In this document: piece by piece, positions 46,448-56,321 of the stretch
How positions within the stretch are numbered: position 1 is the first letter of the stretch
Layout of the letters: every line of letters starts with the position of its first letter
Origin: Rhizobium sp. Q54
GTDB taxonomy: Bacteria; Pseudomonadota; Alphaproteobacteria; Reyranellales; Reyranellaceae
DNA length: 64,000 nt
NCBI GenBank assembly: GCA_945903635.1
Contig: CAMDOT010000001.1
Coordinates: forward strand, 1 to 64,000
Reading direction: 5' to 3'
The notes under the pieces: generated by a model
Seen by the model: the letters and a program-made list of their open reading frames with translations, nothing else
Database searches by the model: none
What the model was told of the DNA's origin: nothing
Translations under genes and position numbers: made by a program

Positions 46448-47850
46448 CAATGATGACCGTCCGCCGCATCGTCCGGCAGGCTGACCCCGCTCGCCGCCAG
46501 CGCCGCCTTGAGGTCGACCATGAGTCGCTGAAGGCCCGCTTCATCCGCCGCCTCGCAGCGCGCTACCAGCACCGGCTGGGTATTCGAGGCGCGCAGCAGC
46601 CACCAGCCGTCCTTGGTGCTCACCCGCACGCCGTCGATGTCGGAGAGTTTGGCGCCGGCCTTGAGCAGCCGCGCCTTGACCTCCTCGACGACTGCGAACT
46701 TGCGATCGTCGGCGCAGTCGAACCGCAGCTCCGGCGTGTTCACGGGCTGCGGCAGGGCATCGCGCATATCCGCCAAGCTTTCCTTGCTGTTGGCCACGAT
46801 GTTCAGCAGGCGCAGCCCGCAATAGAGCGCGTCGTCGAAACCGTAGAAGGTATCAGCAAAAAAGATGTGTCCGCTCATCTCGCCGGCGAGCGGCGCGCCG
46901 ATCTCGGCCATCTTGCTCTTGATCAGCGAGTGGCCGGTCTTGAACATCATGGGCTTGCCCCCTGCCTTGGCGATCTCGTCGAACAGCACTTGGCTCGCCT
47001 TGACGTCGGCAATGATGGTCGCGCCCGGATGCGTCTTCAGGACATCACGAGACCACAGCACGAGAAGCTGATCGCCCCACAGGATGCGCCCCTTGCCGTC
47101 GACGGCGCCAATCCGGTCGCCGTCACCGTCGAAGGCGATGCCGAGATCACAGCCATGCTTCGCGACCTCGCCGATCAGCTGCTCGAGGTTCTTCGGCACC
47201 GTCGGGTCCGGATGATGCGACGGAAATGTGCCGTCGACCTTCTCGTTCAAGATGAAATGCTCGCCCGGCAGCTTGCCGACGACGGCGCGGATCGAAACGC
47301 CGACCGCACCGTTGCCCGTGTCCCAGGCGACCTTGAGATTCTTGCCGGGTTTCACGTCCTTCAGCAGCCGCGCAGCATAGTCGGCCAGGATATCCTTCTT
47401 CTCGGCCTTGCCCTGCCCACTTTCCCAATCCGCCTCCGCGGCCATCGCGCCCAGGGTCTGGATGTCGGCGCCAAAGAACGACTTCTTGCCCATCATCATC
47501 TTGAAGCCGTTGTAGTCCGGCGGATTGTGCGAGCCCGTGATCATGATGCCGCCGTCGGCGTCGAGGTGATAGACGGCAAAGTAAAGCATCGGCGTCGCGG
47601 CAAGGCCGATGTTCGTCACATCGATCCCGGCCGCTGTCAGGCCCTCTATGCAGGCTGCGGCGAGTTCCGGCGAGCTGAGGCGGCCGTCATAGCCCAGGGC
47701 CACGTGCTTGCCGCCCTTGCGACGGACGAGCGTGCCAAGAGTTCGGCCGATGGCGCGGGCGTCTGCCGGATGCACGGTGCCGCCCACAATTCCGCGAATG
47801 TCGTACTCGCGCAGGATGGTGGGATCGAACTTGTGCGCCGTCTGGCTCAT
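46447..47850 (-). CDS. Phosphomannomutase/phosphoglucomutase
   Basis: 467 residues; interconverts hexose 1- and 6-phosphates. The four domains show: N-terminal [13 protein letters not shown], phosphoserine loop [18 protein letters not shown], metal loop [13 protein letters not shown] and the sugar-binding GEMSGHIFF. AlgC/PgmG-type length. It supplies mannose-1-P or glucose-1-P to the two genes upstream in the same direction (UDP-glucose dehydrogenase and GalU), so the cluster serves polysaccharide precursor synthesis. Confidence 0.93.
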   Translation of the reverse strand: MSQTAHKFDPTILREYDIRGIVGGTVHPADARAIGRTLGTLVRRKGGKHVALGYDGRLSSPELAAACIEGLTAAGIDVTNIGLAATPMLYFAVYHLDADGGIMITGSHNPPDYNGFKMMMGKKSFFGADIQTLGAMAAEADWESGQGKAEKKDILADYAARLLKDVKPGKNLKVAWDTGNGAVGVSIRAVVGKLPGEHFILNEKVDGTFPSHHPDPTVPKNLEQLIGEVAKHGCDLGIAFDGDGDRIGAVDGKGRILWGDQLLVLWSRDVLKTHPGATIIADVKASQVLFDEIAKAGGKPMMFKTGHSLIKSKMAEIGAPLAGEMSGHIFFADTFYGFDDALYCGLRLLNIVANSKESLADMRDALPQPVNTPELRFDCADDRKFAVVEEVKARLLKAGAKLSDIDGVRVSTKDGWWLLRASNTQPVLVARCEAADEAGLQRLMVDLKAALAASGVSLPDDAADGHH

Positions 47851-47877
47851 GCAAAGGCTCCAAAAGGAGGTTGATAT

Positions 47878-49194
47878 CTAGGGACGCGGCCGGGGACGGC
47901 CGATCCCCTCGTAGGAAAAACCGAAGCCGCGCATCTCTTCAGGGTTGAAGATATTGCGAAGATCGACAATGCGCGGCTGGCGCATCGCCTCCTTGATCCG
48001 CCGTGGATCGAGGCCGCGGAATTCGTGCCATTCGGTGATGACCACCATCACGTCCGCTCCCGTCACCGCTTCGTAGGCGGTCTTGGCAAAGACGACACCA
48101 GGCAGCATGGGGGCCGCCTCTTTCATTCCCTCCGGGTCGAACGCCACGATATTCGCGCCGGCCGACTGGAGGGCAGGCACGATGTCTAGCGAGGGTGCGT
48201 CGCGCATGTCATCGGTGTTGGCTTTGAAGGTGACGCCAAGCACGCCGATCGTGAGCCCGGCCACCGAGCCGCCGCAGAAGTCGATGACCTTCTGCGCCAT
48301 ACGCTTCTTGCGCGCGTTGTTGACCTCGATCACCTGCTCCACGATCGTCTGTGGCGCGTCGGCTTCGCGCGCGGTGTAGGCCAGTGCCAACGTATCCTTG
48401 GGAAAGCACGAGCCGCCGAAGCCCGGACCGGGATGAAGGAACTTGCGCCCGATGCGGCCATCCAGCCCGATGCCGCGCGCCACGTCGTGCACGTCCGCAC
48501 CGACCTTTTCGCAAAGATCGGCGATCTCGTTGATGAAGGTGATCTTCGTGGCCAGGAAGGCGTTGCCGGCATACTTGGTGACCTCAGCCGTCTCGATGTT
48601 GGTAAACACCATTGGCGTCTGGATGAGGTTGAGGGGCCGATAAACGGCCGCCATCACGTCCCGGGCGCGCTCACTCTCGACACCGATCACCACCCGGTCG
48701 GGCTTCATGAAATCCTCGATCGCCGCACCTTCGCGCAGGAATTCCGGATTGGAGGCAACGTCGAATGCCGCCGCCGGTTGCGTCTCCCGGATGATGCGCG
48801 CCACTTCGCGACCGGTGCCGACCGGCACCGTGGATTTTGTCACCACCACGACATAGCTACGGATGGCTCCAGCGATTTCAGCGGCGGCAGCATAGACATA
48901 GCTCAGGTCGGCGTGGCCGTCGCCGCGCCGGGTTGGCGTACCTACAGCGATGAACACCGCGTCGGCGTTGCTCACCGCTTCGCCGAGGTTCGTACTGAAG
49001 GTCAGACGATCCGCCCGTACATTGTCGGCCACGAGCTTGTCGAGCCCGGGTTCATAGATCGGCATCTCCCCGGCGCGCAGGAGGGCGATCTTTTTGGCGT
49101 CCTTGTCGACGCACGCCACGTCATGGCCAAACTGCGCGAAGCAGGCGCCAGATACGAGGCCGACATAGCCAGAGCCGATCACGGCGATGCGCAT
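47878..49194 (-). CDS. UDP-glucose 6-dehydrogenase
   Basis: 438 residues; oxidises UDP-glucose to UDP-glucuronate with two NAD+. Rossmann start MRIAVIGSGYVGLVSGACFA, the central KFLHPGPGFGGSCFPKDTL with the catalytic cysteine, and the C-terminal NAD half with VLGVTFKANTDDMRDAPS (parts: GPGFGGSCFPKDTL, FKANTDDMRDAPS). Member of the UDP-glucose/GDP-mannose dehydrogenase family; UDP-glucose is favoured because galU lies 4 bases upstream. Confidence 0.93.
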   Translation of the reverse strand: MRIAVIGSGYVGLVSGACFAQFGHDVACVDKDAKKIALLRAGEMPIYEPGLDKLVADNVRADRLTFSTNLGEAVSNADAVFIAVGTPTRRGDGHADLSYVYAAAAEIAGAIRSYVVVVTKSTVPVGTGREVARIIRETQPAAAFDVASNPEFLREGAAIEDFMKPDRVVIGVESERARDVMAAVYRPLNLIQTPMVFTNIETAEVTKYAGNAFLATKITFINEIADLCEKVGADVHDVARGIGLDGRIGRKFLHPGPGFGGSCFPKDTLALAYTAREADAPQTIVEQVIEVNNARKKRMAQKVIDFCGGSVAGLTIGVLGVTFKANTDDMRDAPSLDIVPALQSAGANIVAFDPEGMKEAAPMLPGVVFAKTAYEAVTGADVMVVITEWHEFRGLDPRRIKEAMRQPRIVDLRNIFNPEEMRGFGFSYEGIGRPRPRP

Positions 49195-49198
49195 TGCG

Positions 49199-50074
49199 TC
49201 AGCCTTTCATCAAGCGTTCGATCAAGGCGCGACTCTCGACCTTGGTGTCCGTCCGGCTCAGCGAAATGGCGACATTGGCCTCGAGGAAACCGAGACGGCT
49301 GCCGCAATCGTAGCGGCGTCCGGCGTAGCGCAGGGCGTGGAACGGCGAACGGCCGATCATCTTCGCCATGGCGTCGGTCAACTGGATTTCGCCGCCGGCA
49401 CCGGTCTCGTGGCGATCGAGATGGTCGAACACCTCAGGCAACAGGACGTAACGTCCGATCAACGCCAGGGTCGACGGCGCCTCCTCGGGCTTGGGCTTCT
49501 CGACCATTCCGGTTATCTCGGCCAGCCCATCCCTTTCGGCCTTTACCGCGGCAATGCCGTAGCTCTTGGTCTGCTCGCGCGGCACATCCATCACGGCGAC
49601 CACGCTGCCGCCGGTCTTCTCATGGGCCTGGGCCAGTTGGCCAATGCAGCTCGGCGTATCGAGCGTGAGCTCGTCCGGCAGCAGAACCGCAAATGGCTCG
49701 CGACCGATCCAGTGGCGCGCGCACCACACCGCATGGCCCAGGCCGAGTGGCTTCTGCTGGCGCGTGAAGATCGCATTGCCCGGCTTGATGGTGGCACCCT
49801 GAGTCTCCGCGAGCTCGGGTGCCTTCCTGCGCTGCTCCAGCGTCATCTCGAGTTCGTAGGCGTGATCGAAGTGATCTTCCAAGGCGACCTTGTTACGGCC
49901 ACTGACGAACACGAACTCGTCGATGCCCGCTTGCAGGCATTCCTCGACCGCATACTGGATGAGCGGCCGATCGACGACGGTCAGCATTTCCTTCGGCATC
50001 GCCTTGGTGGCGGGCAGAAAGCGGGTACCCAGTCCGGCGACCGGCAAAATGGCTTTGCGGACACGCTGCACCAT
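49199..50074 (-). CDS. galU: UTP-glucose-1-phosphate uridylyltransferase
   Basis: About 291 residues; makes UDP-glucose. The nucleotidyltransferase signature AILPVAGLGTRFLPATKAMP and QKPLGLGHAVWCAR are intact, as are LPDELTLD and MVEKPKPEEAPS. Three close ATGs (50089, 50080, 50074) are possible; 50074 (MVQRVRKAILP) has GAGG 9 bases upstream and matches the family start. First gene of galU-ugd-pgm-cyclotransferase. Its 120-base upstream gap has a TACAAT-like -10. Confidence 0.95.
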   Translation of the reverse strand: MVQRVRKAILPVAGLGTRFLPATKAMPKEMLTVVDRPLIQYAVEECLQAGIDEFVFVSGRNKVALEDHFDHAYELEMTLEQRRKAPELAETQGATIKPGNAIFTRQQKPLGLGHAVWCARHWIGREPFAVLLPDELTLDTPSCIGQLAQAHEKTGGSVVAVMDVPREQTKSYGIAAVKAERDGLAEITGMVEKPKPEEAPSTLALIGRYVLLPEVFDHLDRHETGAGGEIQLTDAMAKMIGRSPFHALRYAGRRYDCGSRLGFLEANVAISLSRTDTKVESRALIERLMKG

Positions 50075-50194
50075 GCTCATCGACCTCATTCAGCAGTTAC
50101 GTATTGTATGGGCAATCCGGCAGTTTTACAGGAGCCACCGGGCCGCGACGCGAAAGATTGCGGTTGATGCCATGGTGCCAAAGTCACGGCAAGG

Positions 50195-50902
50195 TCATCC
50201 CCTCAGCAAGACGTCCTTGGCCTGATTGATGCGGGCCGCAAGGTCGGCGCTGCCACCGACGTCGGGGTGCATACGCTGTATCAGGCGGCGATGGGCGGCC
50301 CGGATTTCGTCCGACGTGGCGCCTTCGGCCAATCCCAGGACGGCCAGTGCCTCGTCGCGCGACATGCCCGTGCGTGACCCTGAAGGCGGCGGCCGACGGG
50401 CGGCACGCCAATCGGCGCCGAGTCGCCGATCGAGATAGGCCTCGAGGACCTTGAGTGAGTCGGGATCGGCAGCGCACTCGACATGTAGATCGAGCAGATC
50501 GCCATCGGCCAGCGAATCCAGAACGCGACCGGCGAAGCGGCCCGACAGGACCGTGCCCCCCACATCTCCGGTGCCGTGGTCGATCCACGCCTGCAGAAAC
50601 GCGGTACGTACTTCCGTCCGCTGCCCCGTCCCCGGCGAACTGAAGCCGCCGGACGGCCGGCGCCGCACTGCCCGGGCGATCAGGGCGGCGATCACGACAC
50701 CGGCCAGTCCGGACAGCTCGGGCAGCAGGCCGGGCAGAAACCGCATGCCGAATATCAGCATTCCACCGACGCCGATCATGCCCACGATCACGAGGACCGG
50801 CCGCAACAGGCGGGCGAGCGTGGACGGATTGGCGCGGAGGAACCAGGCAACGCCGAAGGCCATGACAGCCAGCACGACGAGCGCCAGGACGACCGCCGGC
50901 AT
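50195..50902 (-). CDS. Membrane protein with C-terminal J domain (Tim14/DnaJ-like)
   Basis: 235 residues. Two membrane spans at 1-60 (VVLALVVLAVMAFGVAWFL and PVLVIVGMIGVGGMLIFG), a middle soluble part, and a C-terminal J domain with the HPD motif in RMHPDVGGSADLAARINQAKDVLL. J domains stimulate DnaK-type ATPases; a membrane tether resembles Tim14/PAM18. It begins 3 bases after mltG's stop. Confidence 0.85.
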   Translation of the reverse strand: MPAVVLALVVLAVMAFGVAWFLRANPSTLARLLRPVLVIVGMIGVGGMLIFGMRFLPGLLPELSGLAGVVIAALIARAVRRRPSGGFSSPGTGQRTEVRTAFLQAWIDHGTGDVGGTVLSGRFAGRVLDSLADGDLLDLHVECAADPDSLKVLEAYLDRRLGADWRAARRPPPSGSRTGMSRDEALAVLGLAEGATSDEIRAAHRRLIQRMHPDVGGSADLAARINQAKDVLLRG

Positions 50903-50905
50903 GGC

Positions 50906-51964
50906 TCACTGCCGGGAGGGGACCGACGCCGGTGCGGCGGGCGCCGCCGGCTGTCCTGGCGTCGGTGGCTGCGACTGCAATTGTTCCAGGCGCTCGCGCT
51001 GTACCTCACGCCAGCGCGCGACATTGCGGTTGTGCTCGAACAGCGTCAGGGCGAACGCGTGCCCGCCCTGGCCATCGGCGACGAAATAGAGGGAGCGGTC
51101 GCGTGCCGGATTGGTGGCAGCAACGATCGATGCCCGGCCCGGATTGCAGATCGGTCCCGGCGGCAGGCCAGTGACCACATACGTGTTGTATGGGGAGGTC
51201 GACTGCAGATCGGCGCGCGTAAGCTCCCGGTTGAGAGCTCCCTTGCCTCCGGTGAGGCCATAGATTGTGGTCGGATCGCTTTCGAGCTTCATTCGACGCC
51301 GGAGCCTGTTGATGAAGACCGCGGCCACCCTGGCGCGCTCGGCCGGAAGAGCGGTCTCCTTCTCGATGATCGAAGCCAGCACCAAAGCCTCGCGCCGATT
51401 GGCCAACGGCAGGCCTGGCGCACGCTTGCGCCACGCGGCGTCGAGGGTCTTCTCCATCGCCTCCTTCATGCGCAACAGCAGGCCGTCCCGAGTGTCGTCG
51501 CGCGAGTAGAAATAGGTTTCAGGCAGCAGATCGCCCTCTTTGACGTCGAGCGTGATTTCACCCGTCAGCGCCTCGGTCTTGCGGACCAGTTCGAGCACCT
51601 CGGCTGTCGTCACTCCCTCGGGTACGGTGAGGCGGCGCTGCACGACCTTGCCGGACTGCAGGATCTCCACCAAGGCCTGCATCGAGGTGCGGGCCGGGAT
51701 CTCATATTCGCCGGCCTTGATCGGCTTGGGGGTGGGGTCGATCATCAGTGCGATGCGAAACAGCCGCGTGTGGGCGATGACGCCTTCTTCCTGCAGCACC
51801 TTCGCCATTGTCACCGGGCCGGCGCCGCGCGGAATCACCACGGTCTTGGTCGTCTGAAGCGGCCCCTCGGCGACGAGCAGCGAGTGGCCGATGTACAACG
51901 CGCCGCCCATCAGCGTCGCGAACAAGGCGATGAAGAAGAGAACCCAACGGAAGTAGCTGAGCAC
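50906..51964 (-). CDS. mltG: Endolytic murein transglycosylase MltG
   Basis: 352 residues. One N-terminal span (VLFFIALFATLMGGALYI) and a periplasmic YceG domain with the catalytic glutamate in LASIIEKETALPAERARVAA and the family motif YNTYVVTGLPPGPICNPGR. It cuts nascent glycan strands to end their growth. Next to fabF, as in most proteobacteria (16 bases). Tail is Gln/Pro/Ala-rich. Confidence 0.95.
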   Translation of the reverse strand: MLSYFRWVLFFIALFATLMGGALYIGHSLLVAEGPLQTTKTVVIPRGAGPVTMAKVLQEEGVIAHTRLFRIALMIDPTPKPIKAGEYEIPARTSMQALVEILQSGKVVQRRLTVPEGVTTAEVLELVRKTEALTGEITLDVKEGDLLPETYFYSRDDTRDGLLLRMKEAMEKTLDAAWRKRAPGLPLANRREALVLASIIEKETALPAERARVAAVFINRLRRRMKLESDPTTIYGLTGGKGALNRELTRADLQSTSPYNTYVVTGLPPGPICNPGRASIVAATNPARDRSLYFVADGQGGHAFALTLFEHNRNVARWREVQRERLEQLQSQPPTPGQPAAPAAPASVPSRQ

Positions 51965-51980
51965 CCTCAGCCCCCGGCTA

Positions 51981-53237
51981 TCAGACGGGACCGAAAATCA
52001 ACGACGCGTTGGTGCCGCCGAAACCGAACGAGTTGCTGAGGGAATAGCGGACCTTGCGTTGCTTGGCTTGCTTGGGCACCAGATCGATGTCGCAGCCCTC
52101 GTCCGGTTCGTCGAGATTGAGTGTCGGCGGAACGACCTGATCCGTGATCGACTTGATCGCATAGATCGCCTCGATCGCTCCGGCAGCACCCAACAGATGA
52201 CCGGTGGCCGACTTGGTCGACGACATGGAAAGCTTGTACGCATCGCCACCGAAGACGCGCTTCACCGCACCGAGTTCGATGGTATCGGCCATGGTCGACG
52301 TGCCATGCGCATTCACATAGTCGATCTGGTCGGTATTGAGCTTGCCGCGTTTCAGTGCGGCCCGTATGGCCCGCACCGCGCCGTCGCCGTCCTCGGACGG
52401 CGCCGTGATGTGGTGGGCGTCGCCAGAAAGGCCGTAGCCGACGATTTCACCGTAGATCTTGGCACCGCGCTTCTTGGCATGCTCGTATTCCTCGAGCACC
52501 ACGCAGCCCGCGCCCTCACCCATCACAAAGCCGTCGCGCCGCTTGTCCCATGGCCGCGATGCCTGTGTCGGCGTATCGTTGAAGTCCGTCGACAGCGCCT
52601 TGCAGGCATTGAAGCCGGCGATACCGATGCGGCAGATCGCGGCCTCTGCCCCTCCGGCCACCATGACCTCGGCATCCTCGAGCTGGATGAGGCGCGCCGC
52701 ATCGCCCAGCGCGTGCGCGCCGGTAGCACAGGCGGTGACGACGGAGTGATTCGGCCCCTTGAAACCGTACTTGATCGAGACCTGGCCCGAGACGAGGTTG
52801 ATCAGGGCCGACGGGATGAAGAACGGACTGACGCGCCGTGGCCCCCGCTCCTTCAGCACCAGCGACGTCTCGTAGATGGTCTGGAGGCCGCCGATGCCGG
52901 AGCCGATCATCACGCCGGTGCGGGTGAGCCCCTCTTCGTCCTGCGGCTTCCAGCCCGAATCCTCGACGGCCTGTTGTGCGGCGGCCAGGCCGAAGACGAT
53001 GAACTTGTCGAGTTTGCGCTGGTCCTTCGGCACGATGTAGGCGTCGACATTGAAGTGTCCGTTGGCCTTGTCGCCCTGGGGCACTTCGCCCGCGATCTTG
53101 GTGGCAAGATCCGACGTGTCGAAAGCCTGGATCGAGCGTATTCCCGACTCGGCCGCAAGCAACCGCCGCCAGTTGGTGTCCACGCCGTCGCCCAGTGGCG
53201 ACACCATGCCCATGCCCGTAACGACAACTCGCCTCAT
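51981..53237 (-). CDS. fabF: 3-Oxoacyl-ACP synthase II
   Basis: 418 residues; elongating condensing enzyme of fatty acid synthesis. Catalytic Cys170 in HSVVTACATGAHALGDA, the two histidines in VNAHGTSTMADTIELGAV and SATGHLLGAAGAIEA, and the closing SNSFGFGGTNASLIF. Start 53237 follows AGGAAAGGCGG. Downstream of acpP by 34 bases. The frame upstream to 53315 is not conserved. Confidence 0.96.
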   Translation of the reverse strand: MRRVVVTGMGMVSPLGDGVDTNWRRLLAAESGIRSIQAFDTSDLATKIAGEVPQGDKANGHFNVDAYIVPKDQRKLDKFIVFGLAAAQQAVEDSGWKPQDEEGLTRTGVMIGSGIGGLQTIYETSLVLKERGPRRVSPFFIPSALINLVSGQVSIKYGFKGPNHSVVTACATGAHALGDAARLIQLEDAEVMVAGGAEAAICRIGIAGFNACKALSTDFNDTPTQASRPWDKRRDGFVMGEGAGCVVLEEYEHAKKRGAKIYGEIVGYGLSGDAHHITAPSEDGDGAVRAIRAALKRGKLNTDQIDYVNAHGTSTMADTIELGAVKRVFGGDAYKLSMSSTKSATGHLLGAAGAIEAIYAIKSITDQVVPPTLNLDEPDEGCDIDLVPKQAKQRKVRYSLSNSFGFGGTNASLIFGPV

Positions 53238-53271
53238 CGTCCGCCTTTCCTGCCGCAGGAACCGGCGAAGA

Positions 53272-53511
53272 TCAGGACTTCGCGTTGCTCGTGATGAAGC
53301 CGATCGCGTCGCCAACCGTCTGGATCTTCTCGGCAGCGTCGTCGGGGATCTCGATGGCGAATTCTTCCTCGAAGGCCATTACCAGTTCGACGGTATCGAG
53401 GCTGTCGGCGCCGAGATCGTCGATGAACTTCGCATCTTCCTTCACCTGCGCCGCTTCGACGCCGAGATGCTCCACCACGATCTTCTTAACGCGCTCGGCA
53501 ATATCACTCAT
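53272..53511 (-). CDS. acpP: Acyl carrier protein
   Basis: 79 residues, very acidic. The phosphopantetheine serine is Ser37 in [21 protein letters not shown]. It carries growing acyl chains for FabD, FabF and FabG, whose genes flank it. ATG 53511 has the sequence AAGGACAAGAAA before it. The 147-base gap to fabG may hold its own promoter (a TATGTT-like -10), as acpP is usually made in excess. Confidence 0.97.
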   Translation of the reverse strand: MSDIAERVKKIVVEHLGVEAAQVKEDAKFIDDLGADSLDTVELVMAFEEEFAIEIPDDAAEKIQTVGDAIGFITSNAKS

Positions 53512-53658
53512 TTTCTTGTCCTTCCCGTGTCTCAAATACCATTTCGCCGTAGGGGGCGGGCGATTTCCGGCGTTCCTAACATAGCACCCCGGTCATTGGC
53601 TAGGGTCGAAAAGCCCACAGAATCAGGCACTTGTAGCCCTTATCCAAGACCGGGTCCG

Positions 53659-54396
53659 TCAAATCATCGCCATACCGCCGTTGATGTGCAGCGTCTGGCC
53701 GGTGACGTAGGCCGCCTCCTCGCTCGCGAGATAAACCACGCCGGCCGCGATCTCATCGGGCGTCCCCAGCCGGTCGGCGGGTACCCGGGCGAGAATGCCC
53801 TTCTTCTGGTCGTCCGTCAGTCCGTCGGTCATTGGCGTGGCGATGAAGCCGGGCGCCACGCAATTGACGGTGATGCCGCGCGAGGCCAGTTCCTGGGCCA
53901 GCGACTTCGACATGCCGATGAGGCCGGCCTTGGCGGCGGCATAGTTCGCCTGGCCGGGATTTCCGGTCACGCCCACGATCGACGTGATGCTGACCACCCG
54001 GCCGAAACGCCGCTTCATCATGCCGCGCATGACCGCGCGCGTGAGGCGGAAGGTACCGGTGAGGTTGACCTGGAGCACCTTCTCCCATTCCTCGTCCTTC
54101 ATCCGCATCGAAATGTTGTCGCGCGTGATGCCTGCGTTGTTCACCAGGATGTCGAGTTTTCCCATCGCCGCTTCGGCTTCCTTGGCGAGGCGGTCGATAT
54201 CGGCCGCATCGTCCATCCTGGCGGCAACGACATGAGCCCGCTCGCCGAGCGAGACCTTGAGCTGATCCAACGCCTCGGCGCGCGTGCCGGACAGGGTGAC
54301 CGTAGCGCCCTGCCGGTGCAGCGCGCGGGCAATCGCGCCGCCAATGCCGCCAGACGCGCCGGTAACGAGCGCCGTCTTGCCATTCAGATCGAACAT
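53659..54396 (-). CDS. fabG: 3-Oxoacyl-ACP reductase
   Basis: 245 residues, short-chain dehydrogenase. Cofactor loop TGASGGIGGAIARAL, NNAGITRDN, and the catalytic Ser/Tyr/Lys in SITSIVGVTGNPGQANYAAAK. Uses NADPH to reduce 3-oxoacyl-ACP. 12 bases after fabD. Confidence 0.96.
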   Translation of the reverse strand: MFDLNGKTALVTGASGGIGGAIARALHRQGATVTLSGTRAEALDQLKVSLGERAHVVAARMDDAADIDRLAKEAEAAMGKLDILVNNAGITRDNISMRMKDEEWEKVLQVNLTGTFRLTRAVMRGMMKRRFGRVVSITSIVGVTGNPGQANYAAAKAGLIGMSKSLAQELASRGITVNCVAPGFIATPMTDGLTDDQKKGILARVPADRLGTPDEIAAGVVYLASEEAAYVTGQTLHINGGMAMI

Positions 54397-54408
54397 GGCC
54401 GCTCTCCC

Positions 54409-55350
54409 TCAGACGGTCTTCAGAAAGGCTTCGATGTCGGCCGGCGTATTCAGCGCCTGGCCCGTCATCTCCTTGTCGATGCGCTTCACGAGTCCGGACA
54501 GCACCTTTCCGGTGCCGCATTCGATCAGCGCCTCGACTCCCTTCGATTTCATGTATTGCACACTCTCGCGCCAACGCACGAGCCCAGTCACCTGTTCCAC
54601 CAGACGCTGTTTGATGGCCGCCGGATCGCTGATCTCGGAGGCCAACACATTGGCGACCAGAGGCACCCGCGGTGGCATCAACGTGATTTCCTCGAGTGCC
54701 ATCTTCATCGCATCGGCAGCCGGCTGCATGAGCGAGCAATGGAATGGCGCACTTACCGGCAGCAACATGCCGCGCTTGCATCCCCGGACCTTGGCTGCCT
54801 CGATCGCGCGCTCGACGGCATCCTTGTGACCGCTGATGACGACCTGGCCACCGCCGTTGTCGTTGGCTACCGCGACCACTTCACCTTGCGCGGCCTCGGC
54901 GCAGGCAGCCATCGCCGGTTCAAGCTCGATGCCGAGCAGAGCTGCCATCGCACCGACACCGACCGGCACAGCCTTCTGCATCGATTGTCCGCGCAGCTTC
55001 AGAAGACGCGCGGCATCTGCGACTTTCAGAGATCCGGCGGCAGCCAGGGCCGAGTATTCACCGAGGGAATGGCCGGCAACATGGGACGCCATCGCCGGCA
55101 GTGGTTTGCCGCCATCCTTTTCCAGGATGCGCACCACCGCCAGGCTGACGGCCATCAGGGCCGGCTGGGCGTTTTCGGTCAGGATCAGGTCGCTTTCCGG
55201 ACCTTCCCGCATCAGCTTGGACAGGTTCTGCTTCAGCGCTTCGTCGACATCGCCGAAGACGTCCCGGGCGGTAGCAAATGCCGCTGCCAGGTCGGCGCCC
55301 ATGCCGATGGCCTGCGATCCCTGGCCCGGAAAGACGAAAGCCCGACTCAT
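54409..55350 (-). CDS. fabD: Malonyl-CoA:ACP transacylase
   Basis: 313 residues. Starts RAFVFPGQGSQAIGMG; nucleophile in VAGHSLGEYSALAAAG; the arginine/histidine motif follows around PVSAPFHCSLMQPAAD. It loads malonyl onto ACP. ATG 55350 has GGGGGA about 8 bases upstream; ATG 55356 is too close. First gene of fabD-fabG-acpP-fabF-mltG. Confidence 0.95.
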   Translation of the reverse strand: MSRAFVFPGQGSQAIGMGADLAAAFATARDVFGDVDEALKQNLSKLMREGPESDLILTENAQPALMAVSLAVVRILEKDGGKPLPAMASHVAGHSLGEYSALAAAGSLKVADAARLLKLRGQSMQKAVPVGVGAMAALLGIELEPAMAACAEAAQGEVVAVANDNGGGQVVISGHKDAVERAIEAAKVRGCKRGMLLPVSAPFHCSLMQPAADAMKMALEEITLMPPRVPLVANVLASEISDPAAIKQRLVEQVTGLVRWRESVQYMKSKGVEALIECGTGKVLSGLVKRIDKEMTGQALNTPADIEAFLKTV

Positions 55351-55386
55351 GCGCATTTTCCCCCGTTTTTGACACGAATTGGCGCA

Positions 55387-55414
55387 GTCATACCGGGGTA
55401 CTGGACGCAGTCAA
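55387..55414 (-). promoter_or_regulatory. Promoter of fabD
   Basis: On the minus strand, -35 TTGACT (55409-55414) and -10 TATGAC (55387-55392) with a 16-base spacer; predicted leader about 30 bases. Confidence 0.6.
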
Positions 55415-55430
55415 GCCGCATGGGAACAGC

Positions 55431-55458
55431 TTGATTTCGGACTGCAGGCCTGTATAAC
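55431..55458 (+). promoter_or_regulatory. Promoter of rpsF-rpsR-rplI
   Basis: -35 TTGATT (55431-55436), 16-base spacer, -10 TATAAC (55453-55458). A hairpin CGGGGCC/GGCCCCG (55469-55488) lies at the start of the ~155-base leader and could take part in S6/S18 feedback, though no CCG bulge motif was confirmed. Confidence 0.6.
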
Positions 55459-55619
55459 CCGCCCTCTTCGGGGCCTAAATCGGCCCCGATCTCCTTGCTG
55501 GTCCAAGCGTTCCGCGAAGGGCCGGCTAGATCCGGGCGGTTGCCGGTCGATCCCTCGTCACTACGGCGGTGGACGCGACGAACTCCGGGTCACCAACAGC
55601 CATAAGGAGCCAAATCTAC

Positions 55620-56075
55620 ATGGCACTCTACGAAAACGTCTTCATTGCGCGTCAGGATGTCCCGCAGACGCAGGTGGAGGCACTTACCGCCCAGTTCGCC
55701 GACATCGTCACCGGTCTGGGCGGCACCGTCTCCAAGAAAGAGTACTGGGGCCTCCGTTCGCTTACCTACCGCATCAAGAAGAACCGCAAGGGTCACTACA
55801 CCCTGCTCAACATCGACGCTCCCTCCGCCGCGGTGAAGGAGATGGAACGCACGATGTCGATCAACGAAGACATCATCCGCTTCCTGACCGTGCGCGTCGA
55901 TGCGCTCGAGGAAGCCCCGTCGGCCATCATGGTGCGCAGCGCTGAGAAGTCCGACCGTCCGGGTGGCGATCGCGGCGACCGCTGGGGCGATCGTCCGCCC
56001 CGTCGTGAACGTCCCCGCTTCGGCGAGGAAGGCGGCATGCCGTCTGCACCCATCAGCACGGGAGAAGAAGAATGA
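55620..56075 (+). CDS. rpsF: 30S ribosomal protein S6
   Basis: 151 residues. Core: [43 protein letters not shown] (part: [19 protein letters not shown]) and [16 protein letters not shown]. The last ~45 residues are an Arg/Asp/Gly-rich tail ([17 protein letters not shown]) ending acidic, as in other alphaproteobacteria. AAGGAG precedes ATG 55620. Overlaps rpsR by 4 bases. S6 sits with S18 on the platform of the small subunit. Confidence 0.97.
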   Translation: MALYENVFIARQDVPQTQVEALTAQFADIVTGLGGTVSKKEYWGLRSLTYRIKKNRKGHYTLLNIDAPSAAVKEMERTMSINEDIIRFLTVRVDALEEAPSAIMVRSAEKSDRPGGDRGDRWGDRPPRRERPRFGEEGGMPSAPISTGEEE

Positions 56076-56305
56076 GCGCCCAACGCCGCCCCTTCACGCG
56101 CCGCCGCAAGAGCTGCCCGTTCTCCGGCGCCAACGCGCCCGTGATCGACTACAAGGACGTGCGCCTTCTGCAGCGCTTCGTTTCCGAGCGCGGCAAGATC
56201 GTGCCGAGCCGCATCTCGGCAGTGTCGTCGAAGAAGCAGCGCGAACTCGCCCAGGCGATCAAGCGTGCGCGGTTCCTGGCACTCCTGCCCTACCTCATCG
56301 CCTAG
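56072..56305 (+). CDS. rpsR: 30S ribosomal protein S18
   Basis: 77 residues, very basic. [19 protein letters not shown] at the start and [20 protein letters not shown] near the end identify it. Coupled to rpsF by an ATGA overlap and 16 bases before rplI. Confidence 0.97.
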   Translation: MSAQRRPFTRRRKSCPFSGANAPVIDYKDVRLLQRFVSERGKIVPSRISAVSSKKQRELAQAIKRARFLALLPYLIA

Positions 56306-56321
56306 CCAGGAGACCGAAATC

